A stretch of DNA of 64,000 nt from Polyangiaceae bacterium. Lineage in GTDB: Bacteria; Myxococcota_A; Polyangia; Polyangiales; Polyangiaceae. The notes beneath the pieces are model-generated. The model searched no databases and was not told the origin of the DNA. It saw only the letters and a program-made list of their open reading frames with translations. Made by a program: the position numbers and the translations under genes. Shown piece after piece: positions 53,095 through 62,611 of the stretch. The DNA lies in contig JAWKRG010000005.1 of the NCBI GenBank assembly GCA_041389725.1, positions 1-64,000 of the forward strand. Reading direction: 5' to 3'. How positions within the stretch are numbered: the first letter of the stretch is position 1; each line of letters opens with the position of its first letter.

Positions 53095-53283
53095 CATCCG
53101 ATCTGAGTGCTCCCGCGCGCGAGCGCCGTCCCCCTAGCTGGCTCGAGTGGGCTTCCGCTGCGTACCATCGACGTCTCGCCGAGCGCGGCCACTACGGGAA
53201 ATGCGGGACGCGGCGGCCGCGATGAAGCGGGACGAGACCCTGGCCCGAACTACTCCCACCAGAGCTGTGGCAAAGTCTCGCCC

Positions 53284-54528
53284 ATGAGTGCCGCAGTGCT
53301 CGCCATCGGAACCGAGATCACGCGTGGGGAGATCGTCAACACCAACGCCAACTGGCTCGCCGACGCCTTGGTGGAGGTGGGGCTCGAAGTCACGGCCATG
53401 GAGGCGATCCCCGACGACGCGGCGTTGATCGTCGAGACGCTGCGCCGCTTGAGCGAGCGACATCGCGTGATCATGTGCACCGGCGGTCTCGGGCCGACTA
53501 CCGACGACATCACCAGCGAGTGCGTGGCGAAGCTACTCGGCGTGCCGCTGCAGCGTGACGCGGAGTCCCTCGAGGCGATTCGCGCGCGCATGGCGAGCTT
53601 CGGTCGCTCCATGGCCACCAGCAACGAGAAGCAGGCGGACTTTCCCGAAGGCGCGACGGTGATCGCCAATCGTAAAGGCACGGCGCCGGGCTTCGCCATC
53701 GACATCGCGGCGGCGCGCGCCTTCTTCATGCCCGGCGTGCCGCGCGAGATGAAGACCATGTTCCGCGAGGCGGTGATGCCGGAGCTCGCGGCCCAGGTCA
53801 GCGAGCGCATCGTGCAGATCCGCTTGAAGACCTTCGGCATGCCCGAATCCGCCGTGAACGATCGCCTGGCAGGGATCGAAAGCGTGCATGGCGTCGTGTT
53901 GGCCTATCGCGCGCACTTTCCGGAGATCGAAGTCAAGGTCATGGCTCGGGATGCGCATGCCGAGATAGCCGCGGCGCGTGCACGAAAAGCGGCGGACGTC
54001 GTGCGCGAGCGCTTGGGCGACGACGTGGTGTACGGCGAAGGCGACGTGACCTTCGCTCAAGCCCTGGGCGAGCTACTCGTGGCGCGTCAAATGCGAATCG
54101 GAACCGCGGAGTCCTGCACCGGCGGCATGATCGGCGAAGTGCTCACCGAGCGCGGCGGGGCCAGCGACTTCTACGTCGGCGGCATCGTGTCCTACGCTAA
54201 CGCGGTCAAGACGCGCCAGCTCGCCGTGAGCGAGGCGCTGCTCGAAGCCCGCGGCGCCGTGAGCGCAGAGGTGGCGCGCGCCATGGCGCAGGGCGCACTG
54301 TCCGCCCTCGACGTCGACGTCGCCGTCGCCACCACGGGCATCGCGGGCCCAAGCGGCGGCAGCGCGGATAAGCCCGTGGGCCTCGTGCACTTCGCGGTGG
54401 CGACGCGGGACGGCGTCAGTGATCGCCAGATGCGCTTTCCCGGTTCGCGCGAGCAAGTGCGGCGCTTGGCGAGCTTTGCCGCGCTGGCACTCGTGCGCAG
54501 CGTGCTGAGACACGGACACCGCGACTGA
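53284..54528 (+). CDS. cinA: CinA (competence/damage-inducible protein A)
   Basis: A 414-residue protein. ATG 53284 gives the canonical CinA start (AVLAIGTEITRGEIVNTN). The N-terminal molybdopterin-binding-like domain has CTGGLGPTTDD, and the C-terminal amidase domain has GTAESCTGGMIGEVLTE and GIVSYANAVK, then TGIAGPSGG. Some CinA proteins are nicotinamide-mononucleotide deamidases and ADP-ribose pyrophosphatases. Followed by thpR with an eight-base gap, a pairing often seen. Confidence 0.95.
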   Translation: MSAAVLAIGTEITRGEIVNTNANWLADALVEVGLEVTAMEAIPDDAALIVETLRRLSERHRVIMCTGGLGPTTDDITSECVAKLLGVPLQRDAESLEAIRARMASFGRSMATSNEKQADFPEGATVIANRKGTAPGFAIDIAAARAFFMPGVPREMKTMFREAVMPELAAQVSERIVQIRLKTFGMPESAVNDRLAGIESVHGVVLAYRAHFPEIEVKVMARDAHAEIAAARARKAADVVRERLGDDVVYGEGDVTFAQALGELLVARQMRIGTAESCTGGMIGEVLTERGGASDFYVGGIVSYANAVKTRQLAVSEALLEARGAVSAEVARAMAQGALSALDVDVAVATTGIAGPSGGSADKPVGLVHFAVATRDGVSDRQMRFPGSREQVRRLASFAALALVRSVLRHGHRD

Positions 54529-54536
54529 TCCTGGGC

Positions 54537-55097
54537 ATGCGCGCGTTCATCGCCTTCGAATTGCCCGCCGAGGCGCGTGACGCGATTGCGCAGTATCAGG
54601 CGCGACTGCGCGGCAGCGATGGATTTCGACGGCTAGCGCCCAAGTGGGTCGCGGCGGATCTGATGCACCTCACCTTGCGCTTCTTGGGAGACGTGACGGA
54701 TGCACAGGCGGAAGCGCTCGCTCAGTTCCTGAAGGCGCGCACGGCGTCCCTCGCAGCCATCGATACAGCGCTCGTACGACTCGTCGCGTTCCCCAGTCAG
54801 CGGCGCGCGCGCGTGCTGGCGCTCGAGCTACGCGCCGATCCCGAGCTGATCGCGCTGGCGTCGGACGTGAGCACCGAAGCGACTCGTCACGGCAGCCCCG
54901 GCGATTCGCGCGACTACGTGCCGCACGTCACCCTGGCGCGCTTTCGCCGACCCGGCGCGTTGCCACGAGACGTAGAGTCCGTGGCGCTTCCGGATCAGTC
55001 ATGGCGACTCACGCACCTCGCCCTCTTCAGCTCCAGCCTCGGCCCCGCCGGCCCCCAGTACCGCGTCCTACACTCCTGCGCCCTGCCTTGTGATTGA
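54537..55097 (+). CDS. thpR: RNA 2',3'-cyclic phosphodiesterase ThpR
   Basis: A 186-residue protein with both HxTx motifs of the 2H phosphoesterase family: HLTL at residues 44-47 and HVTL near residue 130. The start (MRAFIAFELP) is typical. The enzyme opens 2',3'-cyclic phosphate ends of RNA and is involved in RNA repair or processing. It follows cinA closely and so probably shares a transcript. Confidence 0.93.
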   Translation: MRAFIAFELPAEARDAIAQYQARLRGSDGFRRLAPKWVAADLMHLTLRFLGDVTDAQAEALAQFLKARTASLAAIDTALVRLVAFPSQRRARVLALELRADPELIALASDVSTEATRHGSPGDSRDYVPHVTLARFRRPGALPRDVESVALPDQSWRLTHLALFSSSLGPAGPQYRVLHSCALPCD

Positions 55098-55131
55098 AGA
55101 AGGAGGATTCACAGGAAGGGCGCAACGAGGG

Positions 55132-55860
55132 CTACACGGCGGCGACGCGATTGCAGCCGGCGCGCTGGGCAGTGATCAGGCCGCGGCGTGCGCGAGAGAG
55201 CAAAGTGTCGGCGCTATCGTCGTTGCGGAGGGCGGCAAAACCGATGCTCACGGTGACGCGATCGTCGAGCTGCACGCTCTTCCCGTTGAGGTAGTGAACT
55301 ACGCGGTCGTGAACGTGCTGAGCCAGCACTTCGGCACCGGTCAGATCCAGATCGGGAACCACCGCAACCACTTCGGTGCCGCCTGTTCTGACCGCAAAGG
55401 GCGCGCGCTCGATGCGAACGCACACGCCGCGTAGCTCTTCGAGGACGGCTTGGCCCACCATCCGCATCTCGGGTTCGGAGCAGGCCAGCCGATCCACGTC
55501 GACGACCAGCAGCGATAGGGGGCTACGCCGACGACGCGCTCGACCCGCTTCACCGGCAAGGTGGGTCGCGAGGTAGTCCGAGCGGAAGAGCCCGGTGCTG
55601 CCATCGAGCCCGCCCGCGTCCGCTCCTGCCATCGGTTCCGTCGGCGCGGGAATGCCCGAGTCCCGGCGCCGCGCGCGGCTGAGGGTGTCGCGTAGTTCGC
55701 CGAGCCGCGTACCGATGCGCCACTCCAGGAGATACAGCTCTTCGACGGCGTCTTCGGGACTCAGCCACAGTTTGCGCCGCAGCCGCTCGAACTCTTCGAG
55801 CAGATCCCTGTCCTCCTGGGGCAGGCTGGCGAAACCGTCGTAAACCGTGTCCGAAGTCAT
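55132..55860 (-). CDS. GGDEF-like protein with degenerate active-site motif
   Basis: A 242-residue protein from ATG 55860. A charged, helical N-terminus precedes a GGDEF-type fold: DGSTGLFRSDYLATHL, SLLVVDVDRLA and the A-site region FAVRTGGTEVVAVVPD. In active diguanylate cyclases the motif is GG(D/E)(D/E)F; here GGTEV lacks the third-position acid and the Phe. It is therefore probably inactive as a cyclase and may bind nucleotides or act as a scaffold. It ends 34 bp from thpR on the opposite strand. Confidence 0.75.
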   Translation of the reverse strand: MTSDTVYDGFASLPQEDRDLLEEFERLRRKLWLSPEDAVEELYLLEWRIGTRLGELRDTLSRARRRDSGIPAPTEPMAGADAGGLDGSTGLFRSDYLATHLAGEAGRARRRRSPLSLLVVDVDRLACSEPEMRMVGQAVLEELRGVCVRIERAPFAVRTGGTEVVAVVPDLDLTGAEVLAQHVHDRVVHYLNGKSVQLDDRVTVSIGFAALRNDDSADTLLSRARRGLITAQRAGCNRVAAV

Positions 55861-55913
55861 CTGGCTGTGCCCTGACAGAACGGACGACGCCCGGCGCCCT
55901 TGAGCGGGCCAGC

Positions 55914-58565
55914 TCAAGCGTGCGCGCTGGGTCGCGGCGGAGGCTCGGACACGGCCGTGGGTGCCGCTTGCGCCGTCAGGGTCAGCCCGTCGGGTCCGCG
56001 GTCGACCACCACGCGCTGTCCAGGCAAGAGCTGCCCGGAGAGGACGCGCTGCGCCAAGGCATCTTCCAGGTGCTTCTGGATGGCGCGCTTGAGCGGCCGG
56101 GCACCGAACTGCGGATCGAAGCCAACCTCCGCCAAGAAGTCCTTGGCGGCGCTGGTCACCTCCAGCCCGAGCTCCCGCGCTGCCAGGCGGCGCGCCAAGA
56201 AGCCGAGTTGGATGTCGACGATGTTGCGGATCTGGTCGCGGCCGAGGCGTCGGTAGACGACGATCTCGTCCAGACGATTGATGAACTCCGGGCGGAAATG
56301 ACCCCGCATGGCGTCCATGGCCTTGCGCTTCAAGAGCTCCAGCTTGTCCTCGTCCTCCAAGTCCCGGCGCTCTTCGATGGACGCCAGCTCCGAGGTCGCG
56401 ATGTTGCTGGTCAGGATGATCACCGTGTTCTTGAAGTCCACGGTGCGGCCTTGCCCATCGGTCAAGCGTCCGTCATCCAGCAGCTGCAATAGCGTGTTGA
56501 ACACGTCGGGGTGTGCCTTCTCCACCTCGTCGAAGAGCACCACGGAGTAGGGACGCCGGCGCACGGGCTCCGTGAGCTGACCCCCTTCGTCGTAGCCGAC
56601 GTAGCCCGGCGGCGCGCCAATCAGGCGCGAAACCGCGTGGCGCTCCATGTACTCGCTCATGTCGACGCGGATCATCGCGCGTTCGTCGTCGAACAAGAAC
56701 TCCGCCAAGGCCTTCGCGGTTTCCGTCTTGCCCACGCCCGTGGGACCCAGGAACAGGAATGAACCAATCGGACGCCGATCGTCGCCCAGCCCCGCGCGAG
56801 AGCGCCGCACCGCGTTGGCCACGGCCACCAGGGCGTCGTCCTGGCCCACCACGCGCAGCTTCAGGTTCTGCTCCATGTTGAGCAGCTTCTGCATCTCTCC
56901 TTCCAGCATCTTGGACACGGGCACACCGGTCCACTTGCTGATGATCTGCGCGATGTCTTCGTCGGTGACCTCTTCGCGCAGATAGGAGCCGTTCTCCTGC
57001 ACGCGGGCGAGCTCCTGGCGCTGGCCGTCGATGGCCTTCTCGAGCGCCGGCGCTTTGCCGTACTGAATCTCCGCTGCGCGCCCCAGATCGCCCTGACGTC
57101 GCGCTTGCTCTTCCTCAACTCGCAGCTCTTCCAACTCGCGCTGCTTGTCTCGCAGCTTGGAGATGATCTCCTTTTCTTTCAGCCACTGGGCGCGCATGGC
57201 GTCGCGCTGCGTGGTCAGCTCGGCCATTTCCTTCTTCAGCTCGCCCAGCCGTGCCTTGCTGCCCTTGTCCTTTTCCTTGGTCAGCGCCTGCTCTTCGATC
57301 TTCAGCTGCAGCAGCTTGCGCTCCAGCTGATCGATCTCGAGGGGCATGCTGTCGATCTCCATCTTGATCTTGCTGGCAGCCTCGTCGACCAAGTCGATGG
57401 CCTTGTCGGGCAGGAAGCGATCCGTGATGTAGCGATGGCTGAGCACGGCGGCCGCTACCAGCGCCGCGTCTTGGATGTGGATGCCGTGGTGCGTCTCGTA
57501 GCGCTCCTTGAGCCCGCGCAGGATCGCCACCGTATCTTCCACGCTGGGCTGGGACACCATCACAGGCTGGAAGCGGCGTTCCAGCGCGGCGTCCTTCTCG
57601 ATGTGCTTGCGGTACTCGTCCAGGGTCGTAGCACCGATGGCGCGCAATTCACCCCGCGCCAGGGCGGGCTTGAGCATGTTGGCCGCGTCCATCGCGCCTT
57701 CGGCGGCGCCGGCACCCACCAGGGTGTGCAGCTCGTCGATGAACAGAATGATTTGCCCCTGGCTGCTCTCCACTTCCTTGAGCACGGCCTTGAGTCGATC
57801 TTCGAACTCGCCGCGATACTTGCTGCCCGCGACCATGCTCGCCAGGTCCAGCGCCAGGATGCGCTTGTCCTTGATCGACTCGGGCACGTCGCCGTTGGCG
57901 ATGCGATGCGCGATGCCTTCGGCGATCGCCGTCTTGCCCACACCGGGCTCACCGATCAGCACCGGGTTGTTCTTGGTGCGGCGTGACAGCACTTGCATCA
58001 CGCGACGGATTTCTTCGTCGCGCCCGATCACTGGGTCGATCTTGCCGCGGCGCGCGGCCGCCGTCAGATCCCGCGTGTACTTGTCGAGGGCCTGGAATTT
58101 CGCCTCGGGGTTCTGGTCCGTCACCCGCTGACTGCCGCGCACTTCCGCCAGTGCGTGCATCAGCTTGTCGTAGTTCAGCCCATTGCGATCGAAGACGGCC
58201 TGCACGTCCTTGTCGTGCTTGGCGGCCGCGAGCAGAAAGTGCTCCACGGAGACGAAGTCGTCCTTGAGTGCTTTGGCCTCGTCTTCAGCCTTGCTCAGCA
58301 GCGGCACCGCGCGCCGACCGAAGCTCGGCTCGCCACCGCCGGACACCTGTGGCAAACCCGCGACGCGATCTTCGAGAGCCTTCGCCAACTTCGTGGCATT
58401 GGCGCCGGCCTTCTCCACCAGCGGCGCGCCCACGCCTTCGCTCTGCCGCAGCACGGCGACGAGGATGTGCTCGGGAATGACCTCGGGGTTGCCGCGGCGG
58501 ACTGCGTCGTCCACGGCGCTGCGGAGTGCTTCTTGGCTCTTGCTGGTGAGTCGATCCATACGCAT
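55914..58565 (-). CDS. clpB: ClpB protein disaggregase
   Basis: An 883-residue Hsp100 protein, slightly longer than usual (about 860). ATG 58565 follows AAGGGG six bases away, and gives [14 protein letters not shown]; an ATG six bases later is also possible. Domains: N-terminal Clp_N ([15 protein letters not shown]), first AAA with GEPGVGKTA and [13 protein letters not shown], coiled-coil middle domain (from about residue 410), second AAA with GPTGVGKTE and a C-terminal small domain. It works with DnaK to resolubilise aggregates. No clear CIRCE or heat-shock promoter was found in its leader. Confidence 0.97.
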   Translation of the reverse strand: MRMDRLTSKSQEALRSAVDDAVRRGNPEVIPEHILVAVLRQSEGVGAPLVEKAGANATKLAKALEDRVAGLPQVSGGGEPSFGRRAVPLLSKAEDEAKALKDDFVSVEHFLLAAAKHDKDVQAVFDRNGLNYDKLMHALAEVRGSQRVTDQNPEAKFQALDKYTRDLTAAARRGKIDPVIGRDEEIRRVMQVLSRRTKNNPVLIGEPGVGKTAIAEGIAHRIANGDVPESIKDKRILALDLASMVAGSKYRGEFEDRLKAVLKEVESSQGQIILFIDELHTLVGAGAAEGAMDAANMLKPALARGELRAIGATTLDEYRKHIEKDAALERRFQPVMVSQPSVEDTVAILRGLKERYETHHGIHIQDAALVAAAVLSHRYITDRFLPDKAIDLVDEAASKIKMEIDSMPLEIDQLERKLLQLKIEEQALTKEKDKGSKARLGELKKEMAELTTQRDAMRAQWLKEKEIISKLRDKQRELEELRVEEEQARRQGDLGRAAEIQYGKAPALEKAIDGQRQELARVQENGSYLREEVTDEDIAQIISKWTGVPVSKMLEGEMQKLLNMEQNLKLRVVGQDDALVAVANAVRRSRAGLGDDRRPIGSFLFLGPTGVGKTETAKALAEFLFDDERAMIRVDMSEYMERHAVSRLIGAPPGYVGYDEGGQLTEPVRRRPYSVVLFDEVEKAHPDVFNTLLQLLDDGRLTDGQGRTVDFKNTVIILTSNIATSELASIEERRDLEDEDKLELLKRKAMDAMRGHFRPEFINRLDEIVVYRRLGRDQIRNIVDIQLGFLARRLAARELGLEVTSAAKDFLAEVGFDPQFGARPLKRAIQKHLEDALAQRVLSGQLLPGQRVVVDRGPDGLTLTAQAAPTAVSEPPPRPSAHA

Positions 58566-58876
58566 GACGGTCCCCTTGCCGGCACACTCGTAGGGGTCGG
58601 CGGATGCATCCGCGCCCCTCAGGGCCGCGCATCCACCGGGCATGAAGTTTGCGCCGGTGGAAGCAAGGTAAGTCCATCGCTCTTGGATTCAACCCCCACG
58701 CGATTTTCGCGTCGCGCTCCTGGGTTGGGTCTCGACGCGCTCCGCCGCGGCAGGCTACTCCCACGCTCCTCGCCGCGCCCGCGCGGACGGCACGGACGAT
58801 ACCGCGGGGCCACGCGGACGGCGCGCGCATCGTGCCCCCGCCTCCGCGCGCAAGGCGCGCTTCGTCAGCGCGCTAA
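58566..58876. other. clpB leader region, no gene seen
   Basis: The 311 bp before clpB contain several short open frames but no convincing gene, and no motif I could identify with certainty. The palindromic block at 58877 marks its far edge. Confidence 0.5.
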
Positions 58877-59008
58877 AACGACCCTGGTTGATTTCAACCA
58901 GGGTCGTTCAACCCGCCAAAACGACCCTGGTTGATTTCAACCAGGGTCGTTCAACCAGGGTCGTTCAACCAGGGTCGTTCAACCAGGGTCGTTTCAACCT
59001 GGGTCGTA
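58877..59008. repeat. Two 32-bp palindromes followed by 14-bp tandem repeats
   Basis: AACGACCCTGGTTGA-TT-TCAACCAGGGTCGTT is a perfect 15-bp inverted repeat, present at 58877-58908 and 58920-58951. From 58937 the right arm continues as four head-to-tail copies of TCAACCAGGGTCGT (to 58992) plus a fifth, changed copy ending near 59008. On the minus strand the first hairpin is followed by TTTT, so it may end the transcript of the 59017 gene. No coding role is likely. Confidence 0.9.
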
Positions 59009-59016
59009 TGGACGGG

Positions 59017-59733
59017 TCAGGGGGTGCAGGTCTTGGCGGGACCGCCGTTGCACGTTTGGTTCGCGCAACCCATGTTGGGGCCACCGAAACCAGAGAGATC
59101 GATGGCGAAGCCACACTCACCGTTCGGGCGACAGCAGCCCGGGATCTCGATCGGGCCTTGGCCAGGAATGCTGGCCATGAATGACGGACACGTTGCGTTG
59201 GGCGCGCCGGGCTGGCCAATGCCGTAGCATCCACCCGCGATGCCAATGAGTCCGGAGACGGACGCGTCGATGTTGACTCCACAGCCATCGACGGTGCAGC
59301 AGGGATTCAACGTGATCAATCCCGCGACCGAGATGCCGCTGCATGCGCTGGCCCCGCACTGAATGGTGCTCGGACCGCCGTCGCTGGCGCTGCCGCCGGT
59401 ACCGCTGTCGCTGGGAGCCGCGTCGGCCGCCGCGTCCGCAGCGCCACCGTCCACGGTGCCACCGTCCGAGCCGCCCGCAGGTGTGTCGGAAGGTGCGGGC
59501 TGACACTCGTTCGTGATCGTGCCGCCGCTGCCGCCGCCGCTGCCACTCGCGCCACCCGTGGCGCCGCCGCTACCGCTGCTACCGCTGCTGCCGGACATGC
59601 CACCAGCACCGCCGAGCAGTCCGCCGCCAGTTCCGCTGCTCCCGCCCCCGCCATCGTCGGAATCACCACCACAAGCGACCATCCACATCGGAGCGATCGC
59701 CACCGCTCCCAAAAGCATCATGAAACCGCGCAT
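59017..59733 (-). CDS. Cys-containing lipoprotein, unknown function
   Basis: A 238-residue protein. ATG 59733 is preceded by GGAGGT at a good spacing. The signal ends MWMVACGGDS; the linker is Gly/Ser-rich, then a Thr/Ser/Ala/Asp-rich stretch (SDGGTVDGGAADAA), and a 100-residue Cys-rich domain with CGASACSGISV, NPCCTVDGCG, IPGCCRPNGECG and a final CGG-type ending. No family recognised. Confidence 0.65.
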   Translation of the reverse strand: MRGFMMLLGAVAIAPMWMVACGGDSDDGGGGSSGTGGGLLGGAGGMSGSSGSSGSGGATGGASGSGGGSGGTITNECQPAPSDTPAGGSDGGTVDGGAADAAADAAPSDSGTGGSASDGGPSTIQCGASACSGISVAGLITLNPCCTVDGCGVNIDASVSGLIGIAGGCYGIGQPGAPNATCPSFMASIPGQGPIEIPGCCRPNGECGFAIDLSGFGGPNMGCANQTCNGGPAKTCTP

Positions 59734-59867
59734 CCTTTGCACCTCCGGCGCATAGGATACCGCATGCTGCACCACCGCGGAACCGGCGAAGGTTGGGAGG
59801 TCCGCCGATTCCGCGAAGCCATCACGGCGCTACGGTAGCGGGGCGCGGACGGTACGACCGGCACGCT

Positions 59868-60680
59868 TCAGGGGAAAATGCCGTAGTCCCAAACGTAGAT
59901 TCGGTTGAGCGTGTCTGTGGCCCACTGTCGCGTAAAGAACTTCGTGGGGTAGCCCTGCAGCGGAGTGGGTGGGAAGTAGTCCTGCCAGTTCTGGTTCTCC
60001 CACTTGTAGATCCACCCGTCGAACATCTGTGCGTAGTAGGCGTCGTTGCGCCCCGTAGACAATTGAAAGGTGTAGCCCGGAAGCAGTTCCCATGTGGTGC
60101 CGGTCCACCTCCAAGAGCGAAACGCTGACGTCACGACATAGAGGGAGGACCAAGTACCAGCGAATCCGATTTGCTTCCCTGCCCCAGGAAGCTGAATCCA
60201 GTTGCCGCTGGTGTTGCGCCACCATATGCTTTTGTCGGGCGTTGTCTCGCACCCAAGCGCGTACACGGTGTTGCTTCCCGCCGCGGCGATGTAGCTTGCG
60301 CACGCGTTCCCTCCCCCGAAACTGACGGGGCCACTCCATCCGCTCGCTGTACGATAGTGAACCGTGCCATTGGAGCGACGTGCCCAAATCGACCCTGAAT
60401 CCCATGCAGAAATCTGAACGGCGGTGAGGCCTGGCAATTCCAACCAGCCGGTGCCGCCTCCTCCTGCAATCTGGCCCTGGTACAGCTTCTTGTCGGCGCC
60501 ACTTTCGCATCCCGCGATGTACACGTTGCTGGGTGGGATGCCGTCACCTCGCTGCGTGAGCCATGTCGCACAGCCGTTCTGCTGATGCCAGGACCCATAC
60601 TGCAAGGCGTGCGCTGTGTTCGGAAGCACGGCAAGTGCGGCCAGACCCGCGATGAGTGACGCTAGTTTTCTTCCGGTCAT
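59868..60680 (-). CDS. Exported tectonin-like beta-propeller protein
   Basis: A 270-residue protein. ATG 60680 follows AAAGGAGA and gives a signal peptide (IAGLAALAVLPNTAHA). The rest consists of propeller-like repeats, each with a Trp and a phrase such as GWLELPGLTAVQIS, NWIQLPGAGKQIGF and TWELLPGYTFQLS. The W-x(2)-L-P-G spacing is typical of tectonin-type propellers, which bind glycans or lipid A in some organisms. No lipobox; probably secreted or periplasmic. Confidence 0.72.
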   Translation of the reverse strand: MTGRKLASLIAGLAALAVLPNTAHALQYGSWHQQNGCATWLTQRGDGIPPSNVYIAGCESGADKKLYQGQIAGGGGTGWLELPGLTAVQISAWDSGSIWARRSNGTVHYRTASGWSGPVSFGGGNACASYIAAAGSNTVYALGCETTPDKSIWWRNTSGNWIQLPGAGKQIGFAGTWSSLYVVTSAFRSWRWTGTTWELLPGYTFQLSTGRNDAYYAQMFDGWIYKWENQNWQDYFPPTPLQGYPTKFFTRQWATDTLNRIYVWDYGIFP

Positions 60681-61021
60681 TTCAGTCTCCTTTGCCCGAA
60701 TAATTGCGAGCACCTCCGCAATCACGACGTCTTGGACATGAGTCAATCGTCCATTCGTCGTCCATGTTGAAGCTCTTTCCAGGCGGCTCGGAGGGTGGAC
60801 CACGGAGTCAGGGAAAGGAGGCAGCTGCTGACCGGCAAAAGGAGGCCTTTGCTTCCCAGCTCGCCCCGCTGTGTCGCATAGCGCAAACCCAGGCAACGCG
60901 CCTGAGTTCGGCACCTGCCGTGCCGCTGACTGACGACCAACGGTTAGTGGCGGTGGTACGCGTTTGCCCGCGGAGCACCTAGAGAGCAACAACCGTCAAG
61001 AGGCAACGACATGGACACGAG
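60681..61021. other. Intergenic region, no gene seen
   Basis: The 341 bp between the tectonin-like gene and the IS21 remnant contain no convincing gene. Short open frames have no start context or codon bias like those of neighbours. Confidence 0.5.
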
Positions 61022-61052
61022 TGTCGCGGATCGGCCTATGAGAGCACGGTCG

Positions 61053-61120
61053 GATCGGCCAATCGGATCCACCTGAGATCGGCCAAGCGGATCCATTTGG
61101 GATCGGCCAAGCGGATCCAC
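61053..61120 (+). repeat. Three 24-bp-period repeats at IS21 left end
   Basis: GATCGGCCAAGCGGATCCAY occurs at 61053, 61077 and 61101, 24 bp apart, with a degenerate copy just before. IS21-family elements have such multiple terminal repeats that serve as transposase-binding sites. Confidence 0.75.
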
Positions 61121-61174
61121 GAAGTGGGGGCAGAATACTGGACAAGCGTTCTGGGTCTAGCTGACCTCGGCGCC

Positions 61175-61780
61175 ATGGCAGCGAATAGGACAGACATGCA
61201 CAGGCTTCAGGAGCTGGTGCGACTGCACCGGAGCGGCACCAAGGCTCGTGAGGTGGCGCGCCTGCTGAGGATGGGACGGAACACCGAGCGGCGCTACCGC
61301 AGTGCGATATCGAAGGCGGGGTTGCTGCGGGGCGAGTTGGCAGAGCTCCCCTCGCAGGAAGAGTTGAAGGCGGCGGTGCTCGAGCATGCGCCGCCCAAGC
61401 TCCCACCGCAGCAGGAGTCGAGCGTCGAGCGATGGCGGCCTGTCGTCGAACAACTTCAGGACAGGGGATGTGGTCCTACGGCGATCTATGATCGTCTGCG
61501 GATCGAGGAGCCGGAGTTTGCGGGCAGCCTGGCGGCGGTCAAGCGACTGGTCGCCACGCTCAAGCGGGAGCGCGGTCCGGTTGCGGAAGACGTCGTCATT
61601 CCGGTCGAGACCGAGCCGGGCGATGTTGCGCAAGTCGACTTTGGCTATGCCGGCTACCGCATAGACCCAGCGACGCAGAAGTTGAGGAAGAGCTGGGTCT
61701 TCGTGATGGTGCTTGGGTACAGCCGGCACCAATTCTCGAAGGTCGTCTTCGACCAGCGGACGTCAACGTGGCTGTCGGCG
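61175..61780 (+). pseudogene. istA: Truncated IS21 transposase IstA
   Basis: The frame starts at ATG 61175 (or 61196) with a helix-turn-helix-like N-terminus (MHRLQELVRLHRSGTKAREVARLLRM in part). It reaches the start of the DDE-type core (AQVDFGYAGYR with the first Asp; KSWVFVMVLGYSRHQFSKVVF) and then loses similarity after STWL. About 200 of some 500 residues remain; the rest of the catalytic triad is missing. The frame continues to 61933 but with unrelated sequence. Confidence 0.75.
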
Positions 61781-61805
61781 CGGAACGCAGCGTCACTCCG
61801 TGGGC

Positions 61806-62207
61806 CTACGGCGGCCCGTTGTCGTGTTGTACGCAGCGTCCGTCGCGCCACTCTGCGTCGCCTGGGCATTCATCGTGGCAGAAGTACGCGATTCGGTCTC
61901 GCTTCAGCCAATCGGGGTCACAGGGGCGAGTGAGGAACTGACGCGCCAAACACAACGTGCCTGGGGGGCAGTAGTTGTTTGCCGCGCAGCTTTCGCTGCC
62001 ATGGGGAACACACTGATCCGCAACGCCAGACTGCCCGGGAACCCATGCGCACCCGTGCTCACAGCAGGTCGCCTCCGTGGAGTACCGCAGACAGTGGGTA
62101 GCCACAGGGAGGACAGCTCTGTCGTCCGCGCTTTCGCCACCGCAACAAAGCACCGTGAGCAACGTCCATCCGATCCCAGTCGCCCAGACTCTGCCGTGGT
62201 TGCTCAT
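61806..62207 (-). CDS. Small Cys-rich lipoprotein, tandem duplicate B
   Basis: A 133-residue protein. ATG 62207 overlaps the stop of the upstream gene by four bases (ATGA). The signal ends LLTVLCCGGE. The mature part has about 12 Cys (CCEHGCAWVPG, NNYCPPGTLC, YFCHDECP) and matches the 62204 protein along its whole length (CLRYSTEATCC against CLQYTTEGSCC), so they are tandem duplicates. The IS21 remnant ends about 26 bp past its stop, and it looks complete. Confidence 0.75.
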   Translation of the reverse strand: MSNHGRVWATGIGWTLLTVLCCGGESADDRAVLPVATHCLRYSTEATCCEHGCAWVPGQSGVADQCVPHGSESCAANNYCPPGTLCLARQFLTRPCDPDWLKRDRIAYFCHDECPGDAEWRDGRCVQHDNGPP

Positions 62208-62611
62208 GGGTTGGCCTGGATGCAGCGCTCTCCCAGCATCTTGGCGTCGGGTGGACATTCGTCGTGGCAGAAGTACGAGGACCCGTTGTTCTCCTCGTGC
62301 GTTTGCTGGGGGACACACGGTAGGTGTTCGAACTGACGCTCGATGCAAATCGTCCCCGAAGGGCAGTTTTTCTTCGTCACGCAGCTTTGGTGGATCTCAG
62401 GAACGCACTGTTGACTGACGCCGCCCTTGGCGGGGATCCAAGCACAGTTGTTCTCGCAACAGCTACCCTCGGTCGTGTACTGCAGGCAGGTGGTGACAAC
62501 CGGCAGCTCCGGTTTCGCTGTACTATCGGTCTCTCCGCCACAGCAGAGCGGAAAGAACGCTACCACGCATACCGCTGTCACCCGTGTGCCCACTACCAGA
62601 GCGCTAGCCAT
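62204..62611 (-). CDS. Small Cys-rich lipoprotein, tandem duplicate A
   Basis: A 135-residue protein whose start overlaps the protease gene by 19 bases. The signal ends AFFPLCCGGE. It matches the downstream 61806 protein in Cys spacing (CENNCAWIPAKG, KKNCPSGTICIERQF, YFCHDECPPDA). The overlap at each end indicates translation from the same message as the protease. It may be a partner or inhibitor of the protease, or an unrelated surface protein (inference). Confidence 0.75.
   Translation of the reverse strand: MASALVVGTRVTAVCVVAFFPLCCGGETDSTAKPELPVVTTCLQYTTEGSCCENNCAWIPAKGGVSQQCVPEIHQSCVTKKNCPSGTICIERQFEHLPCVPQQTHEENNGSSYFCHDECPPDAKMLGERCIQANP

Larger units (their letters stand above)
61022..61780 (+). 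mobile_element. IS21-family insertion-sequence remnant
   Basis: The left edge is probably near TGTCGCGGATCGGCC at 61022 (IS21 elements end in TG). It has three terminal repeats (next entry), then a truncated istA-like frame. Neither istB nor a right end was found; beyond about 61775 the reading frame stops resembling IstA and the next gene begins. The element is therefore deleted at its 3' side and not mobile by itself. Confidence 0.65.

Noticed and set aside
53147..53215. Possible remnant of an FGE (SUMF1) C-terminus (GFRCV phrase)
   Set aside because: Only about six residues match and a stop lies directly upstream; too little to support a pseudogene.
57105..57986. Plus-strand frame opposite clpB
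   Set aside because: Shadow of ClpB with Leu/His/Gln-rich composition.
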